Under the pieces are notes generated by a model. The model was not told where the DNA came from and made no database searches. It saw only the letters and a program-made list of their open reading frames with translations. Of a stretch of 26,135 nucleotides of DNA, positions 14,516 to 22,370 are shown in pieces. The position numbers were made by a program, and so were the translations under genes. Every line of letters starts with the position of its first letter. Within the stretch, counting starts at the first letter, position 1. Source of the DNA: a virus; IMG/VR virus record IMGVR_UViG_3300030090_002191, positions 1-26,135 of that record; one strand, written 5' to 3'.

Positions 14516-14779
14516 ATGAAAGTAAAAACAGATCATGGTACATTTGATGTACCAGATATTACCTTTGCAAAGCGCAGGGAACTGCACTACCTGGAAGTCA
14601 AAGCAATTGACAAATCTAATAAATTAAATACTGCAAAGTTTTTTGATGTATTAGATTGGATTCTAAATTATTGTTTTACCGATCCAGAAAAACACCTTGG
14701 TCATTTAGATGACAATAGCATTGATGAAGTATTAATGGCTATATACAACCAGTACAAGGAACCAGACAAAAAAAAGTAA
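14516..14779 (+). CDS. Tail assembly chaperone (G-like, upstream part of frameshift pair)
   Basis: This 87-residue protein occupies the place of lambda gpG, the tail assembly chaperone that coats the tape measure during tail assembly. It starts at ATG 14516 after AAGGATG and reads DHGTFDVPDITFAKRRELHYLE at the start (segment about 6-27), then an acidic helical end DDNSIDEVLMAIYNQYKEP. The gene ends in an A run (CAAAAAAAAGTAA) holding the heptamer A-AAA-AAG just before the stop, so some ribosomes should slip by -1 into the following frame and make a 221-residue G-T fusion. The gene order, tube, G, T, tape measure, is the standard one. Confidence 0.75.
   Translation: MKVKTDHGTFDVPDITFAKRRELHYLEVKAIDKSNKLNTAKFFDVLDWILNYCFTDPEKHLGHLDDNSIDEVLMAIYNQYKEPDKKK
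14770..14776 (+). other. Programmed -1 ribosomal frameshift site A-AAA-AAG
   Basis: In the zero frame the codons read GAC AAA AAA AAG TAA. The heptamer A AAA AAG at 14770-14776 is the classic bacterial -1 slippery sequence (as in dnaX) and sits directly before the stop at 14777. The -1 frame is open here, continuing GTA ATC ATG into the next gene. The downstream frame has no ribosome-binding site of its own, which supports fusion translation by frameshifting. No obvious downstream pseudoknot was identified by eye. Confidence 0.82.
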
Positions 14780-14781
14780 TC

Positions 14782-15180
14782 ATGCACCGAGTTGCGACTT
14801 GGATGAGTTACAAAAATCAACCATCTCGCAACTTAACTTTTCCATACAAAGCAAAGTCTCCATCTCTCAAGAAGAGTATTACCTATGATGAAAAAGAGTT
14901 ATGGAGAGAAATCGATAGATTGCTTAGTAAGGATAGTGATGGTAAATATACTCCCGGTGCATTACTCTATCATTCTTTAGTATTCTGCGCAGATGCTTCC
15001 TATTTTCTCAATCATGAAACACTCATAACGATTGAAGAATATATGACAATGAAGAGGTTTAACATTCCATTAGCCACTACGCTGGATAATACTAATTATC
15101 ACCAAGCAGTCATCTTTTCGGCTATAGATGAGGAATTTAATGCACTACAACAAGAAGAGATAAACAAGAAAAATGGCTGA
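14782..15180 (+). CDS. Tail assembly chaperone T-domain, expressed mainly as G-T fusion
   Basis: This frame (132 codons from ATG 14782) lies in the -1 frame relative to the preceding chaperone gene and is open back through the slippery site, so the likely product is join 14516..14776 and 14776..15180, 221 residues. The T part starts WMSYKNQPSRNLTF and contains DEKELWREIDRLLSKDSDGK and YHSLVFCADASYFLNHET, ending in a charged helix. In lambda the T domain recruits tail tube protein to the chaperone-bound tape measure. No ribosome-binding site precedes 14782. It overlaps the tape-measure start by 8 bases. Confidence 0.75.
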   Translation: MHRVATWMSYKNQPSRNLTFPYKAKSPSLKKSITYDEKELWREIDRLLSKDSDGKYTPGALLYHSLVFCADASYFLNHETLITIEEYMTMKRFNIPLATTLDNTNYHQAVIFSAIDEEFNALQQEEINKKNG

Positions 15181-17098
15181 AAAAAGATTTATAATTGAAG
15201 TACGCACTAAAGGTTTTGCTCGTGCAACTAGAGACTTCCAAACCTTAAATAAAAATGGTAAACAATATGTGCAAACTACACAAAGAATGCGCAGATCAAC
15301 CCAGGGACTAGAAAGAGGATTAGGTTCACTTAGAAATCGATTACTTGTAAATGCATTTGCCATAGGTGTTTTAACTAAAGCCGCACAAGTATTTTTTAGA
15401 AGTGCGATTGAATTTGAAGATGTAAAAACAAGATTAATAGGATTAACAGGTAGTGTAGAAGATGCGGAATTTGCCTTTGAACGTCTAAACAAAATTGCTA
15501 CCACTACACCATTTGAACTAGGTGACGTAGTAAACGCAGGTGCGCAGTTAGAGGCATTTGGTGCTAGTGCGCTTGACACCATAAAGCCAATTACAGATTT
15601 AGCAGCATTTATGGGCACTACAGCTACTGAAGCGGCAAATGCATTTGGTCGTGCCTATTCCGGAGGGGCCGGGGCGGCGGACGTGTTCCGCGAAAAAGGC
15701 GTGCTAAATATTGTAAAAGATTTTAAAGGTATAGAGGATATTACTAAGCTAACATTGCCACAATTTAGACAAGCAATGATTGATGCATTTAATGATCCCA
15801 CAACAGGCATTGCAGGTAGCGCAGATAGATTGTCTACAACTTTTAGTGGTGCATTTAGTAACATGGTAGATGCTACTGCTAGACTAACGGCAGAATTAGC
15901 AGAAGGTTTTTTACCAACATTGAAAAATGCTATGAAGGGTACTACCGAATTTTTAAATAAAGGTACTGAATTTATAAGGTTTACTAAAGAAGGAAGACAA
16001 AATTTTGAAACATTTGGCGAATCCGTAGATAGTTTCACATTAAAAGTAAAAAACACAAAAGATATTAACGCGTTACAGCTTGAGGTAAACAGATTAAATA
16101 GTGAAATAAAACAAGCCAATCAGCCTATTGAAAATCTTACAACGACTATTGTTGGATTAGCTCCAGTCACAAAAAAAACAAGTGATAATTTAAAAATTTT
16201 TACAGATTTAAATGAAGAAGGTGCTATTAATCTTGACGCGATGAATAGCGGTGTGATTTTTCAAAAAGCAGTATTTGACGAAGCTGCAAAAGCTATTGAA
16301 AATGAAAATACTGCGTTAATGACTATGGGAACTGGTACATTAAGAGCAGAAGAAAAATTAAAAATTTTATTAGAACGCATAAAAGAATTAGAAGAAGAAG
16401 AACGAAAACGTCTTGATTTATTTGATGCAATAGCACATAAAGAAGATGTAAGACAAGCTAGAATTGCTGCAATTACTGAGTTAGAAAAATTACAAAGTGA
16501 TGAAATAGCAAGAAGAAATCAATTACTGGATGATCAAATTGCTAGGATGGAAAATGCAGCGGCAGCAAGTGCGCAAAGTAATAAAGATTTAAAAAAATTA
16601 ACAGAGTCAGAAAAAGAATTAGATGAAGAAACAACAAAAGGAATTAACAGTGTTTTAGTTTTTACAGGTGCTTTTCGCTCTCTGTCTAATGAAGCACTAA
16701 GCACTAGCCAGAGATTTGCTATATTACTTCGCACATTTGGTGCTATTACTAGCATTATCGATCCAACAAATATTGCTGGTGGCCTTTTTACTGCCGTTTC
16801 TTCTTTTATTGCTCATTCTGGTGGCCTAATTACAAATCGTGGTGTACAGCGTTTTGCGCGTGGCGGTGTCGTAAAAGGTGAGGACAACGTACCAATCTTA
16901 GCGCAGGCAGGTGAATTTGTAATGCGCAGGGAAGCTGTCGAAAACATTGGCCTGCGTAATTTGATGGCCATGAATCAATCTGGTAGCACAGGTGGCGTTA
17001 CCATTAACGTAGCCGGGAATATGATTGCTAATGATGAGTTTGTACGCGATACGCTCATTCCAGAGATTAATCGAACTATGCGTCAGAAGTTAGCGTAA
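15173..17098 (+). CDS. Tape measure protein
   Basis: This 641-residue protein sets tail length; at about 0.15 nm per residue it predicts a tail near 95-100 nm. The N-terminal part has the characteristic FKDVK-like sequence IEFEDVKTRLIGLTGSVEDA (about residues 79-98), ATTTPFELGDVVNAGAQLEAFG, and the conserved AYSGGAGAADVFREKGVLNI patch (about 161-180). A charged coiled-coil middle (about 390-470) is followed by a hydrophobic segment and a C-terminus with GGLITNRGVQRFARGGVV and NVPILAQAGEFVMRREAV, typical tape-measure endings. No peptidase or lysozyme domain is seen. A 30-base patch at 15661-15690 is over 80% GC within an AT-rich gene. Confidence 0.9.
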   Translation: MAEKRFIIEVRTKGFARATRDFQTLNKNGKQYVQTTQRMRRSTQGLERGLGSLRNRLLVNAFAIGVLTKAAQVFFRSAIEFEDVKTRLIGLTGSVEDAEFAFERLNKIATTTPFELGDVVNAGAQLEAFGASALDTIKPITDLAAFMGTTATEAANAFGRAYSGGAGAADVFREKGVLNIVKDFKGIEDITKLTLPQFRQAMIDAFNDPTTGIAGSADRLSTTFSGAFSNMVDATARLTAELAEGFLPTLKNAMKGTTEFLNKGTEFIRFTKEGRQNFETFGESVDSFTLKVKNTKDINALQLEVNRLNSEIKQANQPIENLTTTIVGLAPVTKKTSDNLKIFTDLNEEGAINLDAMNSGVIFQKAVFDEAAKAIENENTALMTMGTGTLRAEEKLKILLERIKELEEEERKRLDLFDAIAHKEDVRQARIAAITELEKLQSDEIARRNQLLDDQIARMENAAAASAQSNKDLKKLTESEKELDEETTKGINSVLVFTGAFRSLSNEALSTSQRFAILLRTFGAITSIIDPTNIAGGLFTAVSSFIAHSGGLITNRGVQRFARGGVVKGEDNVPILAQAGEFVMRREAVENIGLRNLMAMNQSGSTGGVTINVAGNMIANDEFVRDTLIPEINRTMRQKLA

Positions 17099-19245
17099 TG
17101 CCATTTAACATAAAATCTGCTAATATCAATGAAAATTGGCTTTTTGAATTTACTCATAGTGGTGGCACACTGCGATTATCCTACCAAGATTATCACGATG
17201 GTACAAACTTTTATTTTGGTTCAGTAACAAATCGCGTGAGTTTGCGCGAAAGTGTAAACTTAGAGCGATCAACATCACAAAACTCTAATGCTAGTGTTAC
17301 CGTGATGAATTTTACTTTTCAAGGCCAACCATTGAGTGAGTTTATTTTTGGAGCAACAAATAATTTTATCAATCGTAATGTTACAATTAAATCTGTTGTC
17401 AACAAACAAAATGCGCAGACAATAGCAACATTTAGACTAGCTCGCATTGATTTAATGGTAGATACCATACAATTTTCATTGATTGCGCATCGACCCTGGG
17501 ATAATGTAACATTGCCTAATTCTAAAACAATAACCAATAAATATGTGCCTATTGTGTACGGTAATTATACGAGAAATTCTAATACCGAGTTTGTTGCTAC
17601 TGATACACCATCATCAGCTACTGATACGACTTATTTTGCTGATAGTGATTTTATTGAAGACTATACAAGTAATGATTATTTTCCTGCACCATACTATAAA
17701 AGTGGTGGTGGAAGAGAGGAATTCACGACTGGTATTCATTCAATGTCTTCTGATGCGCAAGCTGCTTTTTATGATGCAGCAGTTGATAAGTTCATACCGC
17801 TTTCAACGCCAATAGCTGCGAACAGCGTACGCACTACAAATCATTATGTTACATCATGCAAAAGACATTTTGCTAGAGGTTTTGCATACAGAGCCGATGG
17901 GTTTACTGATAATCACACAGCCTGGACAGATGAAGCAGATGCGTTTGATGGTAGCACAGTTTCTTATGCGCAATTAATTAAAACTTTTACATCAACTAAC
18001 AATGTCGTTTTTACACAATCACACACAGACACAGATATTACATATACTTTTCCAATACCATCTGGAGAAATCAATGCAGGAAGTATGGTCATTCATTTTC
18101 AAACAATAAGCACAATTTTAAATTATAGTTCTGGTGATGTTTATGAGTTAAAAATATATGTTGATTGGACAGGTACAGGTAACAACTTTGAATTAGAGGT
18201 TGATCAAAGCCATTCAAGCAATGGTACGTTTACAAATACAGTAGTAGTGTTTGAAAACTTTGCTGAAGATGAAACATTACCAGAACAATTTTTAATAGGC
18301 GTAAATAGGCGCATTCAAGATAGCTCGTTTGATTCTAGCAATCCATTAAACGCTACCACTACGGTCCGCATAAAAGAGATTGGAATTTTTGTTGAAATGA
18401 TCAATAAAGAAAAAGACGGCCTTACTGCGTACTGCGCAGGTGATGGTTTAACAGATTCGTTTGCAAGTGGTGGCGCAGCCATTACGGAAATACATGAAGC
18501 ACATCGAGATTTATTAATTCGCTTCGCAGGTATGACAAATTCTACACCTACCGGGTGGAGTACACTAGATGCTGCAAAAGATTGGAAGATACGATACTGG
18601 CAAACTCAATTAGAAGATTTAGACAGCATTTTAAATAGACTGCAATATGAAGGTGGGTTTATTTTTCGATTTAAACGAGGTAATTCATCAGAACCAGAAT
18701 ATATATTTATCAAGGATAGTTATTCTAGTGGTGACATAGATTTTACTATTACGCAGGGTGATATTGGTAATGTGAAGATAAGTACTTTAGATTTTTCAAA
18801 ACTACTAACAAAAATGAATGTCAATTATGATTTACATCCAACAGATAGTAGGTATCTTACCAAGAAAACAGCGTTTTCACATACGGTACGCAATGCATAT
18901 AATATAGATACACTTGAAAATATTGTAGATGTAAATCTTAATGCATATGTAGGTCCAGATGTAACCGAATATGACGATTCTACATTAGTTGAAAATGCAA
19001 ACCCAAACAATGATTTTTTTGCATATTATTATAGAATTTACGGACAGCCAGCTATTATTATAAATGCGGACATCGTAAACCCAGCATTTTACGATATAGA
19101 CATCGGTAGTTTGGTGTCGTTTTCTGATATGCATCCTGCAAAAGCCTTTGGAAAAGCATACACAAATGTAGTATTTATGATTACATCTTTGACAAGATCA
19201 CCCGGATTACTAAAAGTTGAAGCAAGAGAAATTGGAGCAATATAA
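17098..19245 (+). CDS. Distal tail / tail hub-like protein
   Basis: This 715-residue protein follows the tape measure directly, overlapping it by TAATG, the usual place of distal tail or hub proteins that close the tube and carry the receptor-binding apparatus. The N-terminal 150 residues show strands like those of distal tail proteins: NWLFEFTHSGGTLRLSYQDY, YFGSVTNRVSLRESVNLERS, SVTVMNFTFQG, then FSLIAHRPWDNVTLP. The middle is Ser/Thr/Asp-rich, and residues about 470-600 (WKIRYWQTQLEDLDSILNRL, EGGFIFRFKRG) recall hub domains with an I.YWQ..ED.. segment. The end is beta-rich (VVFMITSLTRSPGLLKVEAR). No enzymatic motif is recognised. Hub identity is inferred. Confidence 0.6.
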   Translation: MPFNIKSANINENWLFEFTHSGGTLRLSYQDYHDGTNFYFGSVTNRVSLRESVNLERSTSQNSNASVTVMNFTFQGQPLSEFIFGATNNFINRNVTIKSVVNKQNAQTIATFRLARIDLMVDTIQFSLIAHRPWDNVTLPNSKTITNKYVPIVYGNYTRNSNTEFVATDTPSSATDTTYFADSDFIEDYTSNDYFPAPYYKSGGGREEFTTGIHSMSSDAQAAFYDAAVDKFIPLSTPIAANSVRTTNHYVTSCKRHFARGFAYRADGFTDNHTAWTDEADAFDGSTVSYAQLIKTFTSTNNVVFTQSHTDTDITYTFPIPSGEINAGSMVIHFQTISTILNYSSGDVYELKIYVDWTGTGNNFELEVDQSHSSNGTFTNTVVVFENFAEDETLPEQFLIGVNRRIQDSSFDSSNPLNATTTVRIKEIGIFVEMINKEKDGLTAYCAGDGLTDSFASGGAAITEIHEAHRDLLIRFAGMTNSTPTGWSTLDAAKDWKIRYWQTQLEDLDSILNRLQYEGGFIFRFKRGNSSEPEYIFIKDSYSSGDIDFTITQGDIGNVKISTLDFSKLLTKMNVNYDLHPTDSRYLTKKTAFSHTVRNAYNIDTLENIVDVNLNAYVGPDVTEYDDSTLVENANPNNDFFAYYYRIYGQPAIIINADIVNPAFYDIDIGSLVSFSDMHPAKAFGKAYTNVVFMITSLTRSPGLLKVEAREIGAI

Positions 19246-20306
19246 TGGCTAACATGAACGTAAGAACACCTAAATTTTTTGTAGACAATATCAATCATCG
19301 ACTAGCTACAGGCACAGCGCAGGATGGCAACGCAGATGTAATGTCTGGTACAAATTTAATTAATACTTTTAATACAGGATCGGAAGCAGAGCTATTTGAT
19401 ATGCGACCCATGAACCAGGTAGAATTTGAGACATCTGCGAGCTCGGATGATCACGTATTAATTAATATTGACACTGGTGGTGGTTTTAATACAGATTTTA
19501 TAGCCATTCTAAATCATAATATGCTTGATGCGCAGGCAAAAGTAAGAGTATGCCACAATGCAACTGAAGCAAATATAGCCACTAATGCAAAAATGGAAGG
19601 TGGTGGTGGTTCTGATGGAACTCCGATTGCAAATGTCACTGGTGTAATTAATTCTGGCACCGACAATGATGATAATATTGTGATACCTGGTACAAATGGA
19701 TCAACAATTTTTACGTTTACACCAACTACAAATAGATATTTTGGTATACAGTTTGAGGGTTCTGGTAGCGCAGATGGTACTACATCTGGAATCCATTTTG
19801 ACAACTCTATCGATCTTCGCCTTGCTATCATAATGCTGGGAGAGACATTTACCATGCCTTTCTCACCTACGTTACAGCTGACACGTACTATAATCTATGA
19901 TGGTGTGAACGTGCAAGAATCTCTTGGTGGCCAACGATATGCAAATGCGATTCACTTGGGTCGCAACTGGTCAAGCTCCACTAATAAATCTCCATTTACA
20001 CTCGCTAATCAATCATACTATGTTTACAATGGTCGCATAGGCTATGATTTAAATTTTTCTTTCTTAAATAGCAGTGATTTGATGCCTAGTGATTATAGCG
20101 TAGAACAAACAGCATCAGACACTGTAGTAGCTGATTTGTGGAACCGTGTTAATGGTCCGATGACTCCTTTTATATTTAGTTCAGATTCTTCATCTACATC
20201 AGAGGGAGACATGTTATTTGCTAGATTCAAACAAAATAGTCTACAAATGACGCAGTCTGCGCCAGATGTTTTTGATGTAGCAATGTCATTGGAAGAAGAA
20301 TTTTAA
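19245..20306 (+). CDS. Tail structural protein (unknown subtype)
   Basis: This 353-residue protein is the last of the tail genes and overlaps the preceding stop by TAATG. It begins NVRTPKFFVDNINHRLATGT and is rich in Gly, Asn, Ser and Thr with many predicted strands (NTDFIAILNHNMLDAQAKVR, NRYFGIQFEGSG). A later segment reads YYVYNGRIGYDLNFSFLNSS and RVNGPMTPFIFSSD. The N-terminal region with FIAILNHN and a later jelly-roll-like pattern recalls carbohydrate-binding baseplate or fibre-adaptor proteins, but I cannot place it in a named family. Expected to be virion-exposed at the tail tip. Confidence 0.55.
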   Translation: MANMNVRTPKFFVDNINHRLATGTAQDGNADVMSGTNLINTFNTGSEAELFDMRPMNQVEFETSASSDDHVLINIDTGGGFNTDFIAILNHNMLDAQAKVRVCHNATEANIATNAKMEGGGGSDGTPIANVTGVINSGTDNDDNIVIPGTNGSTIFTFTPTTNRYFGIQFEGSGSADGTTSGIHFDNSIDLRLAIIMLGETFTMPFSPTLQLTRTIIYDGVNVQESLGGQRYANAIHLGRNWSSSTNKSPFTLANQSYYVYNGRIGYDLNFSFLNSSDLMPSDYSVEQTASDTVVADLWNRVNGPMTPFIFSSDSSSTSEGDMLFARFKQNSLQMTQSAPDVFDVAMSLEEEF

Positions 20307-20321
20307 AATAATTCTTGCATA

Positions 20322-20354
20322 GTGTTGACAAACTAAATTAGTTTATGTCAACAC
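20322..20354. promoter_or_regulatory. Palindromic operator candidate overlapping the repressor start codon
   Basis: GTGTTGACA (20322-20330) is the exact reverse complement of TGTCAACAC (20346-20354). Just inside, AACTAA (20331-20336) is the reverse complement of TTAGTT (20338-20343), so the arms total 15 bp with a 2-base offset (TA, 20344-20345). The element contains TTGACA, a -35-like hexamer, and covers the ATG at 20345 of the XRE-type gene. This fits autoregulation by the encoded repressor. As RNA it would also hide the start codon. No good -10 lies at the right distance from TTGACA. Confidence 0.65.
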
Positions 20355-20545
20355 TTATGAAGCCTTTACAACAACATATGAGAGAGTGTGGTTTTTCACA
20401 AAATCAACTTGCCAGGCAAATAGCCGTAGATAAAAGCATGCTTTCTTATATGATAAATGGCAAAAGAAAATTTAGATACGAACACAAAGTAAACATAGCA
20501 CGCGTATTAGGCGTAAAAATGGAGTTTATTAAGTGGCCGTATTGA
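20345..20545 (+). CDS. XRE/Cro-type helix-turn-helix transcription regulator
   Basis: This 66-residue protein is almost entirely one helix-turn-helix domain: a first helix (LMKPLQQHMRECG), then FSQNQLARQIAVDKSMLSYM (about residues 17-36), the two HTH helices, then INGKRKF and the closing helices HKVNIARVLGV. The size and S..LA..I.VD.S..S.. pattern match Cro/C1-type regulators. It probably represses a promoter nearby, including its own, through the palindrome over its start. The start is ATG 20345, or possibly ATG 20357, which would leave the full palindrome upstream; neither has a clear ribosome-binding site. It stands at the border of the tail and replication modules. Confidence 0.8.
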   Translation: MSTLMKPLQQHMRECGFSQNQLARQIAVDKSMLSYMINGKRKFRYEHKVNIARVLGVKMEFIKWPY

Positions 20546-20553
20546 CTTTGTTA

Positions 20554-20559
20554 TATAAT
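20554..20559 (+). promoter_or_regulatory. Possible -10 box (TATAAT)
   Basis: A perfect TATAAT lies just downstream of the XRE gene stop and 1-2 bases before the long hairpin. A TTGACT is present, but only 6 bases upstream, so there is no properly spaced -35 box. If used, transcription would begin within the first arm of the hairpin and make the early replication operon. Support is a single hexamer plus location. Confidence 0.4.
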
Positions 20560-20560
20560 A

Positions 20561-20625
20561 GGGTAGCGTCTTCAATAATAGTCTACCAACCACAACTCTC
20601 TCTCACCGACTATTAGACGCTACCC
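20561..20625 (+). promoter_or_regulatory. Long interrupted hairpin ending at the start codon of the next gene
   Basis: The left arm is GGGTAGCGTC (20561-20570), then a 5-base bulge TTCAA, then TAATAGTC (20576-20583). The right arm GACTATTA (20608-20615) then GACGCTACCC (20616-20625) pairs with all 18 bases. The 24-base loop (20584-20607) contains no G and is C/A/T only, including CTCTCTCTC. The ATG of the next gene begins at 20626, directly against the stem, and no ribosome-binding site is present. Possible uses: a translational switch, a processing site, a paired repressor operator, or a replication structure. There is no T run for termination. Confidence 0.7.
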
Positions 20626-20841
20626 ATGCTCCTCACTATCCACATACCAAACAAAGACAAAAGAATTAAACTCGCAAATCAAATCAAAAAAATTCTTGGA
20701 AAATGTGAAACATATATCCCCAGCGCAAGGCCAGTATATCAATGCGATATAGGCATCAAAGGTGATGTTGATGAAAAGCAGTACAAGCATATCATAGCAC
20801 TTTTAGAGCGCAGGGGATTAACCTATAACATAAAGGAGTAA
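20626..20841 (+). CDS. Hypothetical early protein, 71 residues
   Basis: This 71-residue protein starts at ATG 20626, flush with the end of the hairpin, with no visible ribosome-binding site. It is a small alpha-beta protein: strand (LLTIHIP), helix (KRIKLANQIKKILGK), a middle containing YIPSARPVYQCDIGIKGDVD, then helix (KQYKHIIALLERRGL) and a short strand (TYNIKE). The beta-alpha-beta-alpha-beta pattern might be a ferredoxin-like fold. It is the first gene of the replication module and is followed 4 bases later by the ssDNA-binding protein gene. No family is recognised. Confidence 0.6.
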   Translation: MLLTIHIPNKDKRIKLANQIKKILGKCETYIPSARPVYQCDIGIKGDVDEKQYKHIIALLERRGLTYNIKE

Positions 20842-20845
20842 TTAG

Positions 20846-21352
20846 ATGAGTGGACTCATGCAAGCAGACTACGATTTACCTTCATCGGGTGAAAGTAGCT
20901 ACTTGAAATTTAGTCAAGGTGAAAATCGATTCCGTATATTGGCACCACCAATAACTGGGTATCAGTATTGGCAAGATGATCGCGCACCTATTCGGATCAA
21001 AACAGCTAGTGAAGCACCCCAGGGGGAAAAGCCAAAGCATTTTTGGCAAGTGCTTGTATATAGTGGCGGTGCTGTAAAAATACTAGACATTACGCAGGCT
21101 ACCGTTCAAAGTAAACTATTAGAACTAGACAGAAACAGCGAATGGGGTAACCTATTAGATTATGATGTCATAGTTACTAGGTCTGGTGAGGGGATGGATA
21201 CTACTTATTCAGTAACACCATGTCCTAAATCTAAATTAGATAGTAATGTTGCTGACCTGCTAAAAACCTTTAAGGAAAATTATAACCCGGAAGAGGTTTT
21301 CGAGAGTACGCCAAGCGCAGAGAGCGCAAAAGAAGAGAAGCTACCCTTTTAA
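20846..21352 (+). CDS. Single-stranded DNA-binding protein (phage type)
   Basis: This 168-residue protein starts at ATG 20846 after AAAGGAG. It reads YLKFSQGENRFRILAPPITG near the start, then KHFWQVLVYSGGAVKILDIT, a WGNLLDYDVIVTRSGEGMDT segment, and TYSVTPCPKSKL. These match small phage ssDNA-binding proteins with an OB fold, where an F(R)IL, W.V..Y..GAVKIL(D)IT and Y(D)I.V.R.G.G..T.Y.V.P series is typical. The C-terminus is acidic and ends AKEEKLPF, like the hydrophobic-tipped acidic tails by which SSBs recruit partner enzymes. It precedes a Holliday-junction resolvase-like gene by 0 bases. Confidence 0.82.
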   Translation: MSGLMQADYDLPSSGESSYLKFSQGENRFRILAPPITGYQYWQDDRAPIRIKTASEAPQGEKPKHFWQVLVYSGGAVKILDITQATVQSKLLELDRNSEWGNLLDYDVIVTRSGEGMDTTYSVTPCPKSKLDSNVADLLKTFKENYNPEEVFESTPSAESAKEEKLPF

Positions 21353-21724
21353 ATGCCTTCTCCTGCTTCAAGAAAAGGGTACAAAGGCGAAGTCGAGGTT
21401 GTGGAGTTACTCCGCGACCTCGGCTTTATTGCGGATCGATCTTGGGGCAGCGATGGACGTAGCTTTGGCGAAAAAAGCGATATTGATGTGAAAGCCACCA
21501 AAGGCGATTTAACGATACGAGTACAAGTTAAACGCAGAAAAAAACTTGCTAACTTCCTTTCATTTAAAAATGCAGATGTTGTCATGGTCAGGCAAGATCG
21601 AGCTCCTTGGTTATGGATTGTTACACATGATTGGATGAAAGGATTATTCAAAAGCGGAGCCGTAGAAACCCATAAAAACGAAAATGGCGTGTCTAACGAT
21701 CGTGATAGTCAAGGCTCCGCTTAA
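21353..21724 (+). CDS. Holliday junction resolvase-like nuclease (PD-(D/E)XK, Hjc type)
   Basis: This 123-residue protein starts SRKGYKGEVEVVELLRDLGF, with E13 in the GE-E helix. Asp43 and Asp45 (SDID) and a V-Q58-V-K60 motif follow (IRVQVKRRKK), giving the E...D...(Q)xK layout of archaeal Hjc-like and related phage resolvases, which cut four-way junctions during recombination and before packaging. The size fits. It lies right after the ssDNA-binding gene, the start codon being the base after that stop. A similar nuclease fold occurs again at 22723, so one of the two may be a resolvase and the other a different nuclease. Confidence 0.75.
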   Translation: MPSPASRKGYKGEVEVVELLRDLGFIADRSWGSDGRSFGEKSDIDVKATKGDLTIRVQVKRRKKLANFLSFKNADVVMVRQDRAPWLWIVTHDWMKGLFKSGAVETHKNENGVSNDRDSQGSA

Positions 21725-21729
21725 ATTTT

Positions 21730-21909
21730 ATGCCATATCCTATGAAGAAAAGACAACCAAACGCAAAAGCGCAGATGGTACAGGTAGTATCATCAAGTGT
21801 AATGAAAATATTAAAAAATCATATATATGATAAGGACACTAGACTAGATATAAGTTTAGATATATGCGATGACATTTTACGCAGAATAGAAAAGGGAGAG
21901 AGTAAATGA
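21730..21909 (+). CDS. Hypothetical 59-residue protein
   Basis: This frame starts at ATG 21730, five bases after the resolvase stop, and ends overlapping the adenine methyltransferase ATG by ATGA. It encodes 59 residues with a basic start ([15 protein letters not shown]), a helix ([16 protein letters not shown]) and an acidic-helical end ([20 protein letters not shown]). No motif is seen. The overlap and amphipathic helices support a real gene. Confidence 0.5.
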   Translation: MPYPMKKRQPNAKAQMVQVVSSSVMKILKNHIYDKDTRLDISLDICDDILRRIEKGESK

Positions 21910-22370
21910 AACAAAAAAAACGGTATTGGGCAACGCCACCAGAAATGATGGAACAACTCAACTTGAGATTTAAATTTAATTACGATCCGTGCCCTCATCC
22001 AAGGCCAGAGGATTATGATGGCCTGCAAGCTAAATGGGGCACAAGAAACTATGTAAATCCACCATTTGTTGGTGGTGTTATGAAGTGGGTACATAAGGGT
22101 ATTGAAGAGTACGAGAATAACAAATTAGTAGTATTTATTTTACCAATGTTCGCAACGCGGGCCATCGCTCATTTATGTGAATATGGTGCTGAAATTGAAT
22201 ACGCAGGTGTACCGAAGTGGCTTGCCTTGGAAGACGGTGAACCTCATCCCGGAAGAAAAAGCAATCGACAGCCATGCGTGTTGTTAATATTAAGACCCAG
22301 TCAACCAGAATGCATTATGTGCGATGATAGCGTTTGTGAATATTGCCTGGAGAGTAGCAATGAAATATAA
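21906..22370 (+). CDS. Phage N6-adenine DNA methyltransferase (Dam type)
   Basis: This 154-residue protein starts [19 protein letters not shown], contains YDPCPHPRP (about 26-34) and NYVNPPF (about 48-54). NPPF is the (D/N)PP(Y/F) catalytic motif of adenine-N6 methyltransferases, and the W.TP...-DPCP-...NPP(F/Y) order is the phage Dam family. The S-adenosylmethionine site is the DPCP region by family analogy. The later part has [12 protein letters not shown] and a [14 protein letters not shown] segment. A Cys-rich C-terminus ([12 protein letters not shown]) is additional and could bind metal. It probably methylates phage DNA to avoid host restriction or to mark it for replication. A cytosine methyltransferase lies 2 kb downstream. 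Confidence 0.82.
   Translation: MKQKKRYWATPPEMMEQLNLRFKFNYDPCPHPRPEDYDGLQAKWGTRNYVNPPFVGGVMKWVHKGIEEYENNKLVVFILPMFATRAIAHLCEYGAEIEYAGVPKWLALEDGEPHPGRKSNRQPCVLLILRPSQPECIMCDDSVCEYCLESSNEI

Noticed and set aside
15145-16119. Two minus-strand frames opposite the tape measure gene
   Set aside because: Composition mirrors the sense codons and there is no start signal; treated as shadows.
17543-17815. 90-codon + strand frame inside the hub-like gene
   Set aside because: Low-complexity Leu/Ile-rich product with no initiation signal; it lies in a Thr/Asp/Ser-rich stretch of the real gene.
20325-20349. Sigma-70 promoter with TTGACA and TATGTC before the XRE gene
   Set aside because: The spacing between the hexamers is 13 bases and the second hexamer overlaps the start codon; described only as an operator candidate.
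20561-20625. The long hairpin as a transcription terminator
   Set aside because: It is not followed by a T run, and the next gene's ATG directly abuts it.
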